A program made the translations under genes and the position numbers. Below are positions 31,651 to 40,584 of a DNA stretch of 64,000 bases, one piece after another. This DNA comes from Alcaligenes faecalis (GTDB lineage: Bacteria > Pseudomonadota > Gammaproteobacteria > Burkholderiales > Burkholderiaceae_B), in NCBI RefSeq assembly GCF_002443155.1, contig NZ_CP023667.1:1-64000 (forward strand), given 5' to 3'. The notes beneath the pieces were generated by a model. That model saw only the letters and a list, made by a program, of their open reading frames with translations. It ran no database searches and was not told where the DNA came from. Position 1 is the first letter of the stretch. Every line of letters starts with the position of its first letter.

Positions 31651-31930
31651 TTTTGTGCTCGAAGTGACAAGATCAAGGATTTTGTCGGAAAGAAGTCGTT
31701 GGGCACTCCTTACCCTGATCGTTCGTAGGTGGAGATTTGTGAAGTCGAGGTGGTCGTGCTGCCAGGTGTAAAGAGTTGGCTATGGCCATGCTATGCAAGC
31801 AAGCTGTTTATGTGGGTTGCGTGCAAGTAGCACAACAGCAGCTTGGCTCCTGCCGGTGGAGTCGCACTGTAGCGGGCTTCACGGATAAGCGGTGTACTTG
31901 TCTGTTACAGTGCGCCGTCTCTTTTCCGGG
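31651..31930. other. Gene-free segment between the nrdD promoter and the HIT terminator
   Basis: This stretch has no credible gene. A 72-codon plus-strand frame (31776-31994) runs into the terminator stem and shows no family likeness. I see no known riboswitch or small-RNA consensus, though a small RNA cannot be excluded. Confidence 0.45.
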
Positions 31931-31933
31931 AGG

Positions 31934-31975
31934 CAAAAAAATACCCGCTGACTTTTTACAGGCCAGCGGGTATTT
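31934..31975 (-). terminator. Terminator of the trp-HIT operon
   Basis: A 12-bp stem (AAATACCCGCTG at 31939-31950 with CAGCGGGTATTT at 31964-31975) and 13-nt loop is followed on the minus strand by a run of seven U (31940-31934), 28 bp after the HIT stop codon. Confidence 0.88.
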
Positions 31976-32003
31976 CTTGAATAGCAGGACTTGAATAGCG
32001 GGT

Positions 32004-32462
32004 TTAGTGCTTGAATCGTGCTTTTAGCGCACTACACAGTGCCTGCTGATACTGGCTGACTTGCTCAAGCAGGCGTTCTTCGTGGGAAGCCCAGCCTTGC
32101 TTTTGTTCTTCTGTGCGTGTGGGGGCGGGCGACCAGGCTGAATCCGGAAAGAACGGGTCGTCCTTCCAGCGAGGGATGATGTGCCAATGCAGATGCGGCA
32201 CCTGATTCCCGAATTGGGCCAGATTGATCTTGGTGACCCCCAACTGCTCACGTTGAGTCTGTTCGACCACGTAGACCGCCGCCATGATGTATTGCCGCTG
32301 TTCCTCCGACAAATCTGTCATTTCAGCCACGTGCTCTTGCCAGATCACTCGCGTATAGCCAGGAAATGGGCTGTCTGTGACAGCCAGTACCTGTAGCCCT
32401 GCGCCCGACCATAGCCATTGATCGGGCTTCAAGGCGCACAGGGGGCAAGCGGTGCTGCTCAT
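32004..32462 (-). CDS. HIT (histidine triad) family protein
   Basis: The 152-residue product has the HIT-domain signature HLHWHIIPR (His-x-His-x-His) near residue 90, which binds the alpha-phosphate in nucleotide hydrolysis or transfer, and an N-terminal CPLC pair like zinc-binding HIT proteins. Substrate is unknown; nucleoside phosphoramidates are typical for relatives. Its start overlaps the trpC stop by 4 nt, so it is translated with trpC and responds to the trp attenuator. Why a HIT hydrolase rides in the trp operon is unknown; PRPP-derived by-products would be a guess. Confidence 0.9.
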   Translation of the reverse strand: MSSTACPLCALKPDQWLWSGAGLQVLAVTDSPFPGYTRVIWQEHVAEMTDLSEEQRQYIMAAVYVVEQTQREQLGVTKINLAQFGNQVPHLHWHIIPRWKDDPFFPDSAWSPAPTRTEEQKQGWASHEERLLEQVSQYQQALCSALKARFKH

Positions 32463-33259
32463 GCAGGCTGACCGAAGAACAGGTTTTGCAGGGCGACGCC
32501 CGGATCAGGCTCACGCATGAAAGCTTCACCCACCAGGAAGGCTTGCACCTGGTTCTCACGCATCAGGGCCACATCTTCAATAGTATGGATACCGCTTTCA
32601 GTGACAACGCGTTTTTCGCTGGGGATAAAGGGCAGCAGGTCCAGGGTGTTCTGGGTGCTGGTTTCAAAGGTGCGCAGATTGCGGTTATTGATGCCCAGCA
32701 GGCTGGTCTTCATTTGCAAGGCAATGTCCAGCTCGGCGCGGTCATGCACTTCAACCAGCACGTCCATGCCCAGTTCGTGGGCCATTTCTTCGTATTCCAT
32801 CAGTTGATCCTGCTCCAGCGCGGCAACGATCAGCAAGATGCAGTCGGCACCCATGGCACGGGCATGGATGATCTGGTAGGGGTCAATGATGAAATCTTTG
32901 CGCAGTACGGGCAACGCGCATACGGCACGGGCCTGACGCAGGTGATCGTAGGAACCCTGGAAATACTGAATATCGGTCAGGACTGACAGGCAGGCCGCAC
33001 CGTGGGCGGCGTAGCTGGAAGCAATTTCCGTGGGGTTGAAGTCGGCGCGGATCACACCCTTGGACGGGGATGCCTTTTTGACTTCCGCAATAATGGCAGG
33101 CTTGCCTTGAGCAATCTTGTCTTCAATCGCGCTGGCAAAGCCGCGCAGGTCGTTCCGGTTCTTCGCTTCGCGCAGCAGGTCGGACTCGCTGCGCAGTTGG
33201 CGGGCGGTGACGACTTCAGCTCTTTTGGTGTCGAGGATCTTGGCCAGAATGTCGTTCAT
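32459..33259 (-). CDS. trpC: Indole-3-glycerol phosphate synthase
   Basis: The 266-residue product closes the indole ring from CdRP in tryptophan synthesis. It shows the (beta/alpha)8 motifs: [14 protein letters not shown] with the catalytic Lys near residue 60, [13 protein letters not shown] with the second Lys, [12 protein letters not shown] and VVTESGI. It is monofunctional, with no fused PRAI domain. It overlaps trpD by 4 nt. Confidence 0.97.
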   Translation of the reverse strand: MNDILAKILDTKRAEVVTARQLRSESDLLREAKNRNDLRGFASAIEDKIAQGKPAIIAEVKKASPSKGVIRADFNPTEIASSYAAHGAACLSVLTDIQYFQGSYDHLRQARAVCALPVLRKDFIIDPYQIIHARAMGADCILLIVAALEQDQLMEYEEMAHELGMDVLVEVHDRAELDIALQMKTSLLGINNRNLRTFETSTQNTLDLLPFIPSEKRVVTESGIHTIEDVALMRENQVQAFLVGEAFMREPDPGVALQNLFFGQPA

Positions 33260-34290
33260 GGATTTAACTTCCTTGTATAAGCGCGGAATTGTTCGAGTTT
33301 TTCGCGGGCGGCACCGTTGGCAATGGCCTCAAAAGCCATGCGCAGGCCTTGTTCAATGGAGTCGGCGTGGTTGGCGGCATAAATGGCCAAACCAGCATTG
33401 AGGCCCACGATATCACGAGCCGTACCCTCTTGGTTATTGAGGGCTTCCATAATCATGACGGCAGATTCTTCTTTGCTGGAGACGCGAATGCTGCGATTGG
33501 AGGTCATGGCCATACCAAAGTCTTCGGGGTGAATTTCGTATTCACGCACCTGGCCGTCTTTCAGTTCGCCCACCAGGGTGGCGGCACCCAGAGACGCTTC
33601 ATCCATGCCGTCCTTGCCGTGCACGATCAGCACGTGCTTGGCCCCCAGGCGTTGCATCACACGGACCTGAATCCCCACCAGGTCGGGGTGAAAGACGCCC
33701 ATCAGCTGGTTGGTTGCTCCGGCCGGGTTGGTCAGGGGGCCCAGAATATTGAAAATAGTGCGCACGCCCAGCTCTTTGCGGACGGCGGCGACGTTTTTCA
33801 TCGCACCATGGTGAGCGGGGGCGAACATGAAGCCGATATTGGTTTCAGCAATACTTTGTGCCACTTGCTCAGGCGAGAAGGTCAGGTTGACGCCCAGGGC
33901 TTCCAGCACGTCTGCACTGCCGGACGAGGAAGACGCACTGCGGTTGCCGTGCTTGGCTACTTTCACCCCTACGGAGGCAGCCACAAACATGGAAGCGGTG
34001 GAGATATTGAAGGTATTGGAGCCGTCGCCACCTGTACCGCACATATCCAGCAGTTCGTCCGGGTTAGGCGTAATGACGGGGGTGGCAAATTCGCGCATTA
34101 CCTGGGCGGCGGCAGAAATTTCACCGACGCTTTCTTTTTTCACGCGCAGGCCCATCAGCAAGGCGGCTGCGATCTGGGGCGACATTTCGCCGCGCATCAG
34201 CATGCGCATCAAATGCAGCATTTCGTCGTGGAAGATTTCCCGGTGTTCGATACAGCGCACCAGTGCTTCGGTAGGAGTGATGGTGTTCAT
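33256..34290 (-). CDS. trpD: Anthranilate phosphoribosyltransferase
   Basis: The 344-residue product transfers phosphoribose from PRPP to anthranilate. The PRPP/Mg loop [15 protein letters not shown] is intact near residue 82, followed by [15 protein letters not shown] and [10 protein letters not shown]. It lies 3 nt after trpG as a separate protein, unlike the fused TrpGD of enteric bacteria. Confidence 0.97.
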   Translation of the reverse strand: MNTITPTEALVRCIEHREIFHDEMLHLMRMLMRGEMSPQIAAALLMGLRVKKESVGEISAAAQVMREFATPVITPNPDELLDMCGTGGDGSNTFNISTASMFVAASVGVKVAKHGNRSASSSSGSADVLEALGVNLTFSPEQVAQSIAETNIGFMFAPAHHGAMKNVAAVRKELGVRTIFNILGPLTNPAGATNQLMGVFHPDLVGIQVRVMQRLGAKHVLIVHGKDGMDEASLGAATLVGELKDGQVREYEIHPEDFGMAMTSNRSIRVSSKEESAVMIMEALNNQEGTARDIVGLNAGLAIYAANHADSIEQGLRMAFEAIANGAAREKLEQFRAYTRKLNP

Positions 34291-34293
34291 GAT

Positions 34294-34857
34294 TTAAAGG
34301 TCCAGAAAGTTCTTCAGTAAGGCGTGGCCATGCTCGCTTAGCACCGACTCTGGGTGAAACTGCACGCCATAAATAGGCAATTCACGGTGACGGACACCCA
34401 TGATCTCGCCGTCTTCAGTTTGTGCAGTCACTTCCAGGCAATCGGGCAGGCTGTCGCGCTCGATGGCCAGGGAGTGGTAGCGGGTGACGTTAAAGGGGGA
34501 GGGCAAGTTGCTGAATACGTCCGTGCCCTGGTGGGTAATCGGGGAGACTTTCCCATGCATGATTTGCTGCGCACGAATAATGCGTGCACCAAAAGCATGT
34601 CCGATCGCTTGATGACCCAGGCAGACGCCCAGAATCGGTAGCTTGCCGGCAAAGTGCTGGATCAGTGCAACCGACAGGCCCGCATCCGCAGGGGACTTGG
34701 GGCCGGGCGAGACGCACAGATGGCTGGGATTCAGGGCTTCAATCTCTTCAAGGGTGACTTGATCGTTGCGTCGTACCACTACTTCCTGACCCAGTTCTCC
34801 AAAGTACTGGACCAGGTTGTAGGTAAACGAGTCATAGTTATCGAGCATGAACAGCAT
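34294..34857 (-). CDS. trpG: Anthranilate synthase component II (glutamine amidotransferase)
   Basis: The 187-residue class I glutamine amidotransferase supplies ammonia to TrpE. The nucleophile elbow [10 protein letters not shown] holds the Cys near residue 79, and the His-Glu pair is in [13 protein letters not shown]. In bacteria this subunit may also serve p-aminobenzoate synthesis. Confidence 0.96.
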   Translation of the reverse strand: MLFMLDNYDSFTYNLVQYFGELGQEVVVRRNDQVTLEEIEALNPSHLCVSPGPKSPADAGLSVALIQHFAGKLPILGVCLGHQAIGHAFGARIIRAQQIMHGKVSPITHQGTDVFSNLPSPFNVTRYHSLAIERDSLPDCLEVTAQTEDGEIMGVRHRELPIYGVQFHPESVLSEHGHALLKNFLDL

Positions 34858-34895
34858 GGGAATTCTCCGGCAGAAAAAGAATGGCAGTCAGGCGA

Positions 34896-36416
34896 TTAAA
34901 TGGGTTCGTCCAGACCGAATTGCACTTGTTCGGCAGCGCGGATCACCGCACGTGCCTTGGCTTCGGTCTCTTGCCATTCTTTTTCGGGATCGGAGTCGGC
35001 CACGATGCCGGCGGCGGCTTGCACATAGAGCATGCCGTCCTTGATGACGCCGGTGCGAATGGCAATAGCCAGGTCCATTTCGCCCGAGTAGCTCAGGTAG
35101 CCAGCCGCACCACCGTACACACCACGACGTACGGGTTCCAGCTCATCAATGACTTCCATGGCGCGTACCTTGGGGGCGCCGGTCAGGGTGCCCGCCGGGA
35201 AGGAAGCGCGCAGCACGTCCATTTGGCTCATGCCGTCTTGCAGTTCGCCGCAGACGTTGGAGACCAGGTGCTGAACATGCGAGTAGCGTTCGATTGCCAT
35301 GGTGTCCGTCACTTGTACCGTGCCGGTTTTGGCGATGCGACCAATATCGTTGCGAGCCAGGTCAATCAGCATCAGGTGTTCAGCGCGTTCTTTTGGATCG
35401 GACTTCAGTTCGGCGGCCAGTGCGGCATCGGCTTCAGGCGTGGCGCCGCGTTTGCGGGTGCCGGCCAGTGGGCGAATGGTGACGCGCTCCATGTTGCGGC
35501 CATCCTGACGGTGTTCTTCCTGTCGTACCAGAATTTCTGGCGATGCACCCACGACCTGGAAGTCGTCGAAGTTCCAGAAGTACATGTAAGGCGATGGGTT
35601 CAAGGAACGCAGGGCACGGTACAGGGACAGGGGCGAGTCGCGGAAAGGCTTGGTGATGACCTGGCCGATCTGCACTTGCATCAGATCACCGGCTGCAATG
35701 TAGTCCTTGGCGCGGGCCACGGCCTTCAGGTAATCCTCTTTGTCGAAGTCACGTTCGCATTCGGTTTGCATGCTGGCGTAGGCGTAAGGGATCACTACGG
35801 GCGAGCGCAGTTTTTCGCGCAGATCTTTCAGACGGCGCTTGGCCAGTACGTAGGCTTCGGGCTGGGCGGGATCGGCGTAGACCAGCAGGTAAGTGCGGCC
35901 TGCCAGATTATCCACAATCACCAGCTCGTCCACTTGCAGCAGCATGATGTCCGGTACGCCTTCTTCCTGGTCGGAAGGGAAGGGTTTGCGGTTCATGCCC
36001 AGGGACGGTTCGATGTGGCGCACCGTGTCGTAGCCAAAGTAACCAGCCAAGCCACCTGCAAAGCGGGGCATGCCAGGACGCAGGGCGACTTTGAAACGCG
36101 CCTGGAACTGTTCGATGAATTCCAGCGGATCGCCTTCGGCTGTTTCGACAATCTTGCCATCGTGCAGCACTTGGGTGTGGCGGCCATAGCTGCGGATCAC
36201 GGTACGGGCAGGCAGGCCAATAAAGGAGTAGCGACCGAACTGCTCGCCGCCCACAACCGATTCCATCAGGCAGCTGTAACGTCCACCTTCGGGGCCGTTG
36301 TGCGCCAGTTTCAGATAAATCGACAGGGGCGTATCCAGGTCGGCATAGGTTTCCGCAATCAGGGGAATGCGGTTGAAGCCTTCTGCTGCTAGGGCATTGA
36401 ATTCTATTTCTGTCAT
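34896..36416 (-). CDS. trpE: Anthranilate synthase component I
   Basis: The 506-residue product converts chorismate to anthranilate with TrpG. The chorismate-binding domain has MQVQIGQVI, GTRKRGATPEADAAL, LIDLARNDIGRIA and FPAGTLTGAPKVRAM. The N-terminal domain (residues 1-180) holds the Trp feedback region, including ESVVGGEQFGRYSFIG. I start at the ATG at 36416 (MTEIEFNAL); the frame is open to 36461, in the attenuator. First gene of trpE-G-D-C-HIT. Confidence 0.96.
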   Translation of the reverse strand: MTEIEFNALAAEGFNRIPLIAETYADLDTPLSIYLKLAHNGPEGGRYSCLMESVVGGEQFGRYSFIGLPARTVIRSYGRHTQVLHDGKIVETAEGDPLEFIEQFQARFKVALRPGMPRFAGGLAGYFGYDTVRHIEPSLGMNRKPFPSDQEEGVPDIMLLQVDELVIVDNLAGRTYLLVYADPAQPEAYVLAKRRLKDLREKLRSPVVIPYAYASMQTECERDFDKEDYLKAVARAKDYIAAGDLMQVQIGQVITKPFRDSPLSLYRALRSLNPSPYMYFWNFDDFQVVGASPEILVRQEEHRQDGRNMERVTIRPLAGTRKRGATPEADAALAAELKSDPKERAEHLMLIDLARNDIGRIAKTGTVQVTDTMAIERYSHVQHLVSNVCGELQDGMSQMDVLRASFPAGTLTGAPKVRAMEVIDELEPVRRGVYGGAAGYLSYSGEMDLAIAIRTGVIKDGMLYVQAAAGIVADSDPEKEWQETEAKARAVIRAAEQVQFGLDEPI

Positions 36417-36459
36417 TGGGATCTCGAGGGTCAGTGGGTACGACGAGCCGGACAGAAAC

Positions 36460-36492
36460 AAAAAAAGCCCGGTCGTTTTGATTACCGGGCTT
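36460..36492 (-). terminator. trp attenuator
   Basis: On the minus strand AAGCCCGGT (36492-36484) pairs with ACCGGGCTT (36473-36465), followed by a run of U (36466-36460), 44 bp before the trpE start. The 5' arm GCCCGGU can instead pair with AUCGGGU (36563-36557), which overlaps the stop codon of the Trp-rich leader peptide. A ribosome finishing the leader would cover that segment and allow termination; one stalled at the Trp codons would leave it free as an antiterminator. Confidence 0.85.
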
Positions 36493-36554
36493 ATTTTCCT
36501 GGAGGCGGTCCGCTGTGTACTACTTTGCAGGGACGCCAGACTTCAAGGTTATAT

Positions 36555-36626
36555 CTACCCGATACACGAACGCCACCAGCGCCAATAAGCGCCGTAGATT
36601 GTGGTTGCGTAAGTGCGAGTAGACAT
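36555..36626 (-). CDS. trpL: trp operon leader peptide
   Basis: I translated this 23-codon frame directly. It begins MSTRTYATTIYGAY and then reads Trp-Arg-Trp-Trp before ending RSCIG. Three Trp codons within four are far above chance and typical of attenuation control by Trp-tRNA charging. The stop is 63 nt before the attenuator stem. It starts 5 nt after the gph stop codon. A clear Shine-Dalgarno sequence is lacking, the main weak point. Confidence 0.85.
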   Translation of the reverse strand: MSTRTYATTIYGAYWRWWRSCIG

Positions 36627-36631
36627 GAATT

Positions 36632-37312
36632 TTATGACGTAGATATGGTGTTGCGTTTATTGCGCAGCCAAGTGGCCGCGTCGGCAATAGAGGCAACTAT
36701 ACCATCGGAATCCAGGCTTTGCACATCCTTGCCTTCGTTATAGCCGTAAGGAACCAACAGTATGGGGATTTGTGCGGCACGGGCTGCCTGGGCGTCATTC
36801 ATGGAGTCCCCAATGACCAGAGCCTGTTCAGGAGCCTGCTTCATTTGCTCGCAGGCGTACAGAAAAGGCATGGGGTCGGGTTTTTTGCGCGGACAGGTAT
36901 CGCCGCCCACAATCAGCTCGAAATAGGGGCTTAAACCAGTTTGTTCCAGCAAGGGGCGCGCAAATTGTTCGGGCTTGTTGGTGACCACTGCCAGGCGTAA
37001 ACCCTGGCTTTTAAAGTCATCCAATCCTTCTAGTACACCGGGATACAGGCGGCTGTGTTGGCCATTACATAATTGGTAATGGTAATAAAATGATTCCAAT
37101 GCTTGGGTGTAATCGGCAGGAGGATTGGGCAGGTCGGTCAGGGCGCGTCGCACCAGATTTTCCGAGCCTTTGCCCACGAAAGTGGCGATACGCTCCTCTG
37201 GAAGCACCGGCAGACCGAGATCAAGACGCATGGCATTGCAGGCAGAGGCCAGATCAGGAATGGTGTCCAGAAGGGTGCCATCCAAATCGAACAGTACAGA
37301 GAAAATATTCAT
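36632..37312 (-). CDS. gph: Phosphoglycolate phosphatase
   Basis: The 226-residue HAD-superfamily product dephosphorylates 2-phosphoglycolate, made during repair of oxidised DNA ends. Motif I is FDLDGTLLDT (Asp nucleophile), motif II VVTNKP, motif III the Lys in RKKPDPMP, and motif IV VIGDSMND. I start at the ATG at 37312; a TTG lies at 37336. In relatives gph lies between rpe and trpE on one strand; here rpe is separated by the EAL-GGDEF gene in the opposite direction. Confidence 0.92.
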   Translation of the reverse strand: MNIFSVLFDLDGTLLDTIPDLASACNAMRLDLGLPVLPEERIATFVGKGSENLVRRALTDLPNPPADYTQALESFYYHYQLCNGQHSRLYPGVLEGLDDFKSQGLRLAVVTNKPEQFARPLLEQTGLSPYFELIVGGDTCPRKKPDPMPFLYACEQMKQAPEQALVIGDSMNDAQAARAAQIPILLVPYGYNEGKDVQSLDSDGIVASIADAATWLRNKRNTISTS

Positions 37313-37523
37313 CTTTTTGTAGCGATCTTGTGACAAAATATTGTCAAATTCCTGTTAAGGTCGAGCAGAAAAAGTTTTCCGAACATCGGGTTTTTCATTT
37401 CGTTTGATTCATCATGTTAAAGCTCCTTACTGCACGCGGGCTTATCAATTTAGTGAGCAAACCGTATTTTGGTACAAGATTGGCTTTTGATAGTCTGTTC
37501 AGAAAGGCACTAGGAGCGGAAGA

Positions 37524-39326
37524 ATGATGCTCGAGACATTTCATCAGATTCTCGTAGAAAAACAAGTCACGCCCGTCTTTCAGCCTATTGTGGATTTGCA
37601 GTCTGGCTTGATTCTGGGTTACGAGGGGTTGATTCGGGGACCAAAGGACACCAGCTTTTATTCGCCATTGGCCTTGTTTGACGCTGCTCGGCAGTGCGGG
37701 CGTTTATGGGATCTGGAAGAGCTGTGTTGCCATACCCTGGTCAGCAGTTTCAATCAGCAGGGTTTGGCGGGCAAATTGTTTTTGAACTCCAGTCCGGATG
37801 TGGTGATGCGCATGCTGCCTTCGGCCCGGATTGATCCGCGTACTGGCATGCCGCAACTCGATGGCATTGACTGGAGTCGTGTGGTGGTCGAGCTGACCGA
37901 GTCCGAGCGCACCGACAGTTACGACTATTTAAATCAGGCTATCGAGCTTTACCGCCAGGAAGGCCTGCAATTTGCGATTGATGATTTGGGCGAGGGGTAT
38001 GCCTCGCTGCGCTTGTGGTCGGAACTGCGACCTGAATACGTCAAGATCGATAAATACTTTGTGCGCGATATTGATACCGATGTGCTCAAGCAGCAATTGG
38101 TGCGCTCTATTTGCGATATCGCCAGCCATGCCCAATCGACCGTGATTGCCGAGGGTATTGAAACGGGGGCCGAATTACGTACCTTGCGCTATTTGGGCGT
38201 GTCCTGTGGGCAGGGGTATTTATTGTGTCGCCCCCAACCCAACCCTCCACCACAGCTGGAAGCGGCCCAGGCTGCGCTGTTTGGTCCTTCTACGAGCCGC
38301 TCGCAACGGCAGGTTCAGGGCCGGGATTCCATGAGTGTGCGGCGCTTGTTGCGTGCAGCACCGGCTGTTCCGGATAACACCCCGACGAATCGTGTTTATG
38401 AGCTATTTCAAAGCCACCCTGATTTGAGTGCGGTGGCTTTATTGCGAGGAGACAGGCCGACGGGGATTTTGCGCCGTAGTCAGCTTTATGATCAGTTGGC
38501 TCGTCCTTATCACCGCGAACTTTATGGCAACAAGCCATGTTCCCTGTTTATTGAAACCCCGCCATTGATTGTGGACTGCGATACCAGCTTGCTGGAGTTG
38601 GGCACCCTGATGACGCAGGGGGCGGGGGATGCACTTAGCGACGGTTTCATCATTACCGGCGCCGGCGAATACCTGGGCCTGGGCTCCAGTGTGGAGCTGA
38701 TGCGTGAAATTACGCAGATTCAGATCATGACGGCCCGTTATGCCAATCCGCTCACGCAATTGCCGGGCAATGTGCCCATTGATGAGCATATTGATGGCTT
38801 GCTGCGTAATCGTCAGAACTTCGCGGTGTGCTATGCGGATCTGGATCACTTCAAACCCTATAACGACTTGTACGGCTACCGCAAAGGGGATGAGTTGTTG
38901 CGCTCCATGGCGGAGCTCTTTACCCGATATGCCGTCGCGCGCATGGACTTTGTAGGCCATGTGGGTGGAGACGATTTTATTTTGGTGTTCACCAGCCCGG
39001 ACTGGGCCGAGCGCTGCCAAAGCATTCTGGACGAGCTGGAAAAAGAACTGGAGTCTTTATACCGTCTGGAGCACCGGCAGGCTGGCGGTTATCTGGCTGA
39101 AAACCGTCAAGGCGTGCTGGTGTTTCACCCGCTAGTGAGCCTGTCTCTAGGTGTGGTCACAGTAGATGAGCCCGAATTGTATTCGGGCTCTTTGATTGCA
39201 GAGCTGGCCAGCTCTGCCAAGGCACAGGCCAAGCGCGTGCAGGGCAATGCCTTGTTCGTGGAGCGTCGTCGCCCGGACAATCCGGTGCGGCAAGGTAGTT
39301 ATAGCCGCAATACGACGTTGCAGTAG
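37524..39326 (+). CDS. EAL-CBS-GGDEF cyclic-di-GMP signalling protein
   Basis: The 600-residue cytoplasmic product has an EAL domain (residues 1-245) with EGL (34-36) in place of EAL, then NSSP, ELTESE, IDDLGEGYASL, KIDKYF and IAEGIET; a CBS-type region (about 285-400); and a GGDEF domain with GGDDF at 481-485. Both catalytic cores look largely intact, so it may hydrolyse, make, or sense cyclic di-GMP, with the CBS pair binding a nucleotide. No membrane helix is present. The domain order matches the known EAL-CBS-GGDEF class of modified phosphodiesterases. It lies opposite and between rpe and gph. Confidence 0.92.
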   Translation: MMLETFHQILVEKQVTPVFQPIVDLQSGLILGYEGLIRGPKDTSFYSPLALFDAARQCGRLWDLEELCCHTLVSSFNQQGLAGKLFLNSSPDVVMRMLPSARIDPRTGMPQLDGIDWSRVVVELTESERTDSYDYLNQAIELYRQEGLQFAIDDLGEGYASLRLWSELRPEYVKIDKYFVRDIDTDVLKQQLVRSICDIASHAQSTVIAEGIETGAELRTLRYLGVSCGQGYLLCRPQPNPPPQLEAAQAALFGPSTSRSQRQVQGRDSMSVRRLLRAAPAVPDNTPTNRVYELFQSHPDLSAVALLRGDRPTGILRRSQLYDQLARPYHRELYGNKPCSLFIETPPLIVDCDTSLLELGTLMTQGAGDALSDGFIITGAGEYLGLGSSVELMREITQIQIMTARYANPLTQLPGNVPIDEHIDGLLRNRQNFAVCYADLDHFKPYNDLYGYRKGDELLRSMAELFTRYAVARMDFVGHVGGDDFILVFTSPDWAERCQSILDELEKELESLYRLEHRQAGGYLAENRQGVLVFHPLVSLSLGVVTVDEPELYSGSLIAELASSAKAQAKRVQGNALFVERRRPDNPVRQGSYSRNTTLQ

Positions 39327-39381
39327 AGGGCACAGCAAGTAGTCGCTGGCAGCCTGCCTGTGAGTAGGCCGGACGCAGGGC

Positions 39382-40077
39382 TCAGGCTTTTTCAGCCAGA
39401 GCGATCTGCGCGCGCATGTCGCGGATGACCTGGGCGTAGTCGGGCTGGCCAAAAATAGCCGAACCGGCCACAAAGGTATCGGCACCGGCAGCACGAATGG
39501 CGCCGATATTGTCCACTTTCACGCCACCATCAATTTGCAGCAGAATGGGCTGGCCGCCTTCTGCGGTCCAGGCATCAATGCGGGCGCGAGCCTGGCGCAA
39601 CTTGTCCATGGAACTGGGAATGAAGGCCTGGCCACCAAAGCCGGGGTTCACGGACATCAGCAGGACCAGGTCCAGCTTGTCCATCAAGTGATCCATCCAG
39701 TTCAGCGGGGTGGCCGGGTTGAACACCAGGCCGGCCTTACAGCCGTGGTCACGGATCAGTGACAGGGTGCGATCCACGTGGCGCGAGGCTTCGGGGTGGA
39801 AACTGATGTAATCGGCACCGGCTTTGGCAAATTCGGGAATCAGTGCGTCCACAGGCTCTACCATTAGGTGTACGTCGATAGGAGCGGTGGTGTGGGGGCG
39901 CAGGGCGGCACAGACCATGGGGCCGAAAGTCAGGTTCGGTACAAAGTGGTTGTCCATGATGTCGCAGTGAACCCAGTCGGCGCCGGCGGCAACTACATTG
40001 CGGACTTCTTCACCCAGACGGGCGAAGTCAGCCGATAAAATACTGGGAGCGATACGTGTGGAGCTGGCTTGGGACAT
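39382..40077 (-). CDS. rpe: Ribulose-phosphate 3-epimerase
   Basis: The 231-residue TIM-barrel product interconverts ribulose-5-phosphate and xylulose-5-phosphate. Motifs seen: [32 protein letters not shown] (metal ligands), [22 protein letters not shown] and [10 protein letters not shown]. It diverges from apaG across about 117 bp. Confidence 0.97.
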   Translation of the reverse strand: MSQASSTRIAPSILSADFARLGEEVRNVVAAGADWVHCDIMDNHFVPNLTFGPMVCAALRPHTTAPIDVHLMVEPVDALIPEFAKAGADYISFHPEASRHVDRTLSLIRDHGCKAGLVFNPATPLNWMDHLMDKLDLVLLMSVNPGFGGQAFIPSSMDKLRQARARIDAWTAEGGQPILLQIDGGVKVDNIGAIRAAGADTFVAGSAIFGQPDYAQVIRDMRAQIALAEKA

Positions 40078-40194
40078 AATAGGTGCCGTAAAGATTAGAC
40101 ATCACGAAAATCGTGGCCATATGTCATCATTATAGTTTCAAGCGGGGGGCTGTGCAGCGCCCCGTATTTGTACAGCCGTAACCTGGAATCCATT

Positions 40195-40569
40195 ATGAAG
40201 CCTGACGATATTGAGGTGCAGATCACGCCCCAGTACCTGCCTGAGCAATCCGAGCCCGATAGCAATCAATACGTTTTTGCCTATACCGTACGGATTACCA
40301 ACAATGGACAGCAGACGGCACAGATCATCAGTCGTCACTGGATCATTACGGATGACAATCAGCAGGTTCAGGAAGTGCGTGGCCTGGGGGTTGTGGGACA
40401 GCAGCCGGTGCTGGCTCCAGGCGAGACCTTTGAGTACACCAGTGGCTGCCCCTTGAACACGCCTTTTGGCACCATGCGCGGCAGCTATCAATGTGTTGGT
40501 GAAAATGGTGTGCCCTTTGAGGTCGCCATTCAGGAGTTCATCCTTTCCTCCCCCCGTACCTTGCACTAA
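40195..40569 (+). CDS. apaG: ApaG / DUF525 protein
   Basis: The 124-residue product is a single ApaG (DUF525) beta-sandwich domain, seen as YVFAYTVRITNNG, RHWIITDD, VVGQQPVLAPGE and FEYTSGCPL. It is linked to Co2+/Mg2+ resistance and diadenosine-tetraphosphate metabolism in enteric bacteria, but its biochemical activity is unclear. The start is the ATG at 40195 (MKPDDIEVQ). It lies 15 bp before mltA. Confidence 0.95.
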   Translation: MKPDDIEVQITPQYLPEQSEPDSNQYVFAYTVRITNNGQQTAQIISRHWIITDDNQQVQEVRGLGVVGQQPVLAPGETFEYTSGCPLNTPFGTMRGSYQCVGENGVPFEVAIQEFILSSPRTLH

Positions 40570-40584
40570 GGGCCAAACCCAGTC

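Noticed and set aside
31776..31994. 72-codon frame after the nrdD promoter
   Set aside because: It runs into the terminator hairpin of the HIT gene and has no recognisable features.
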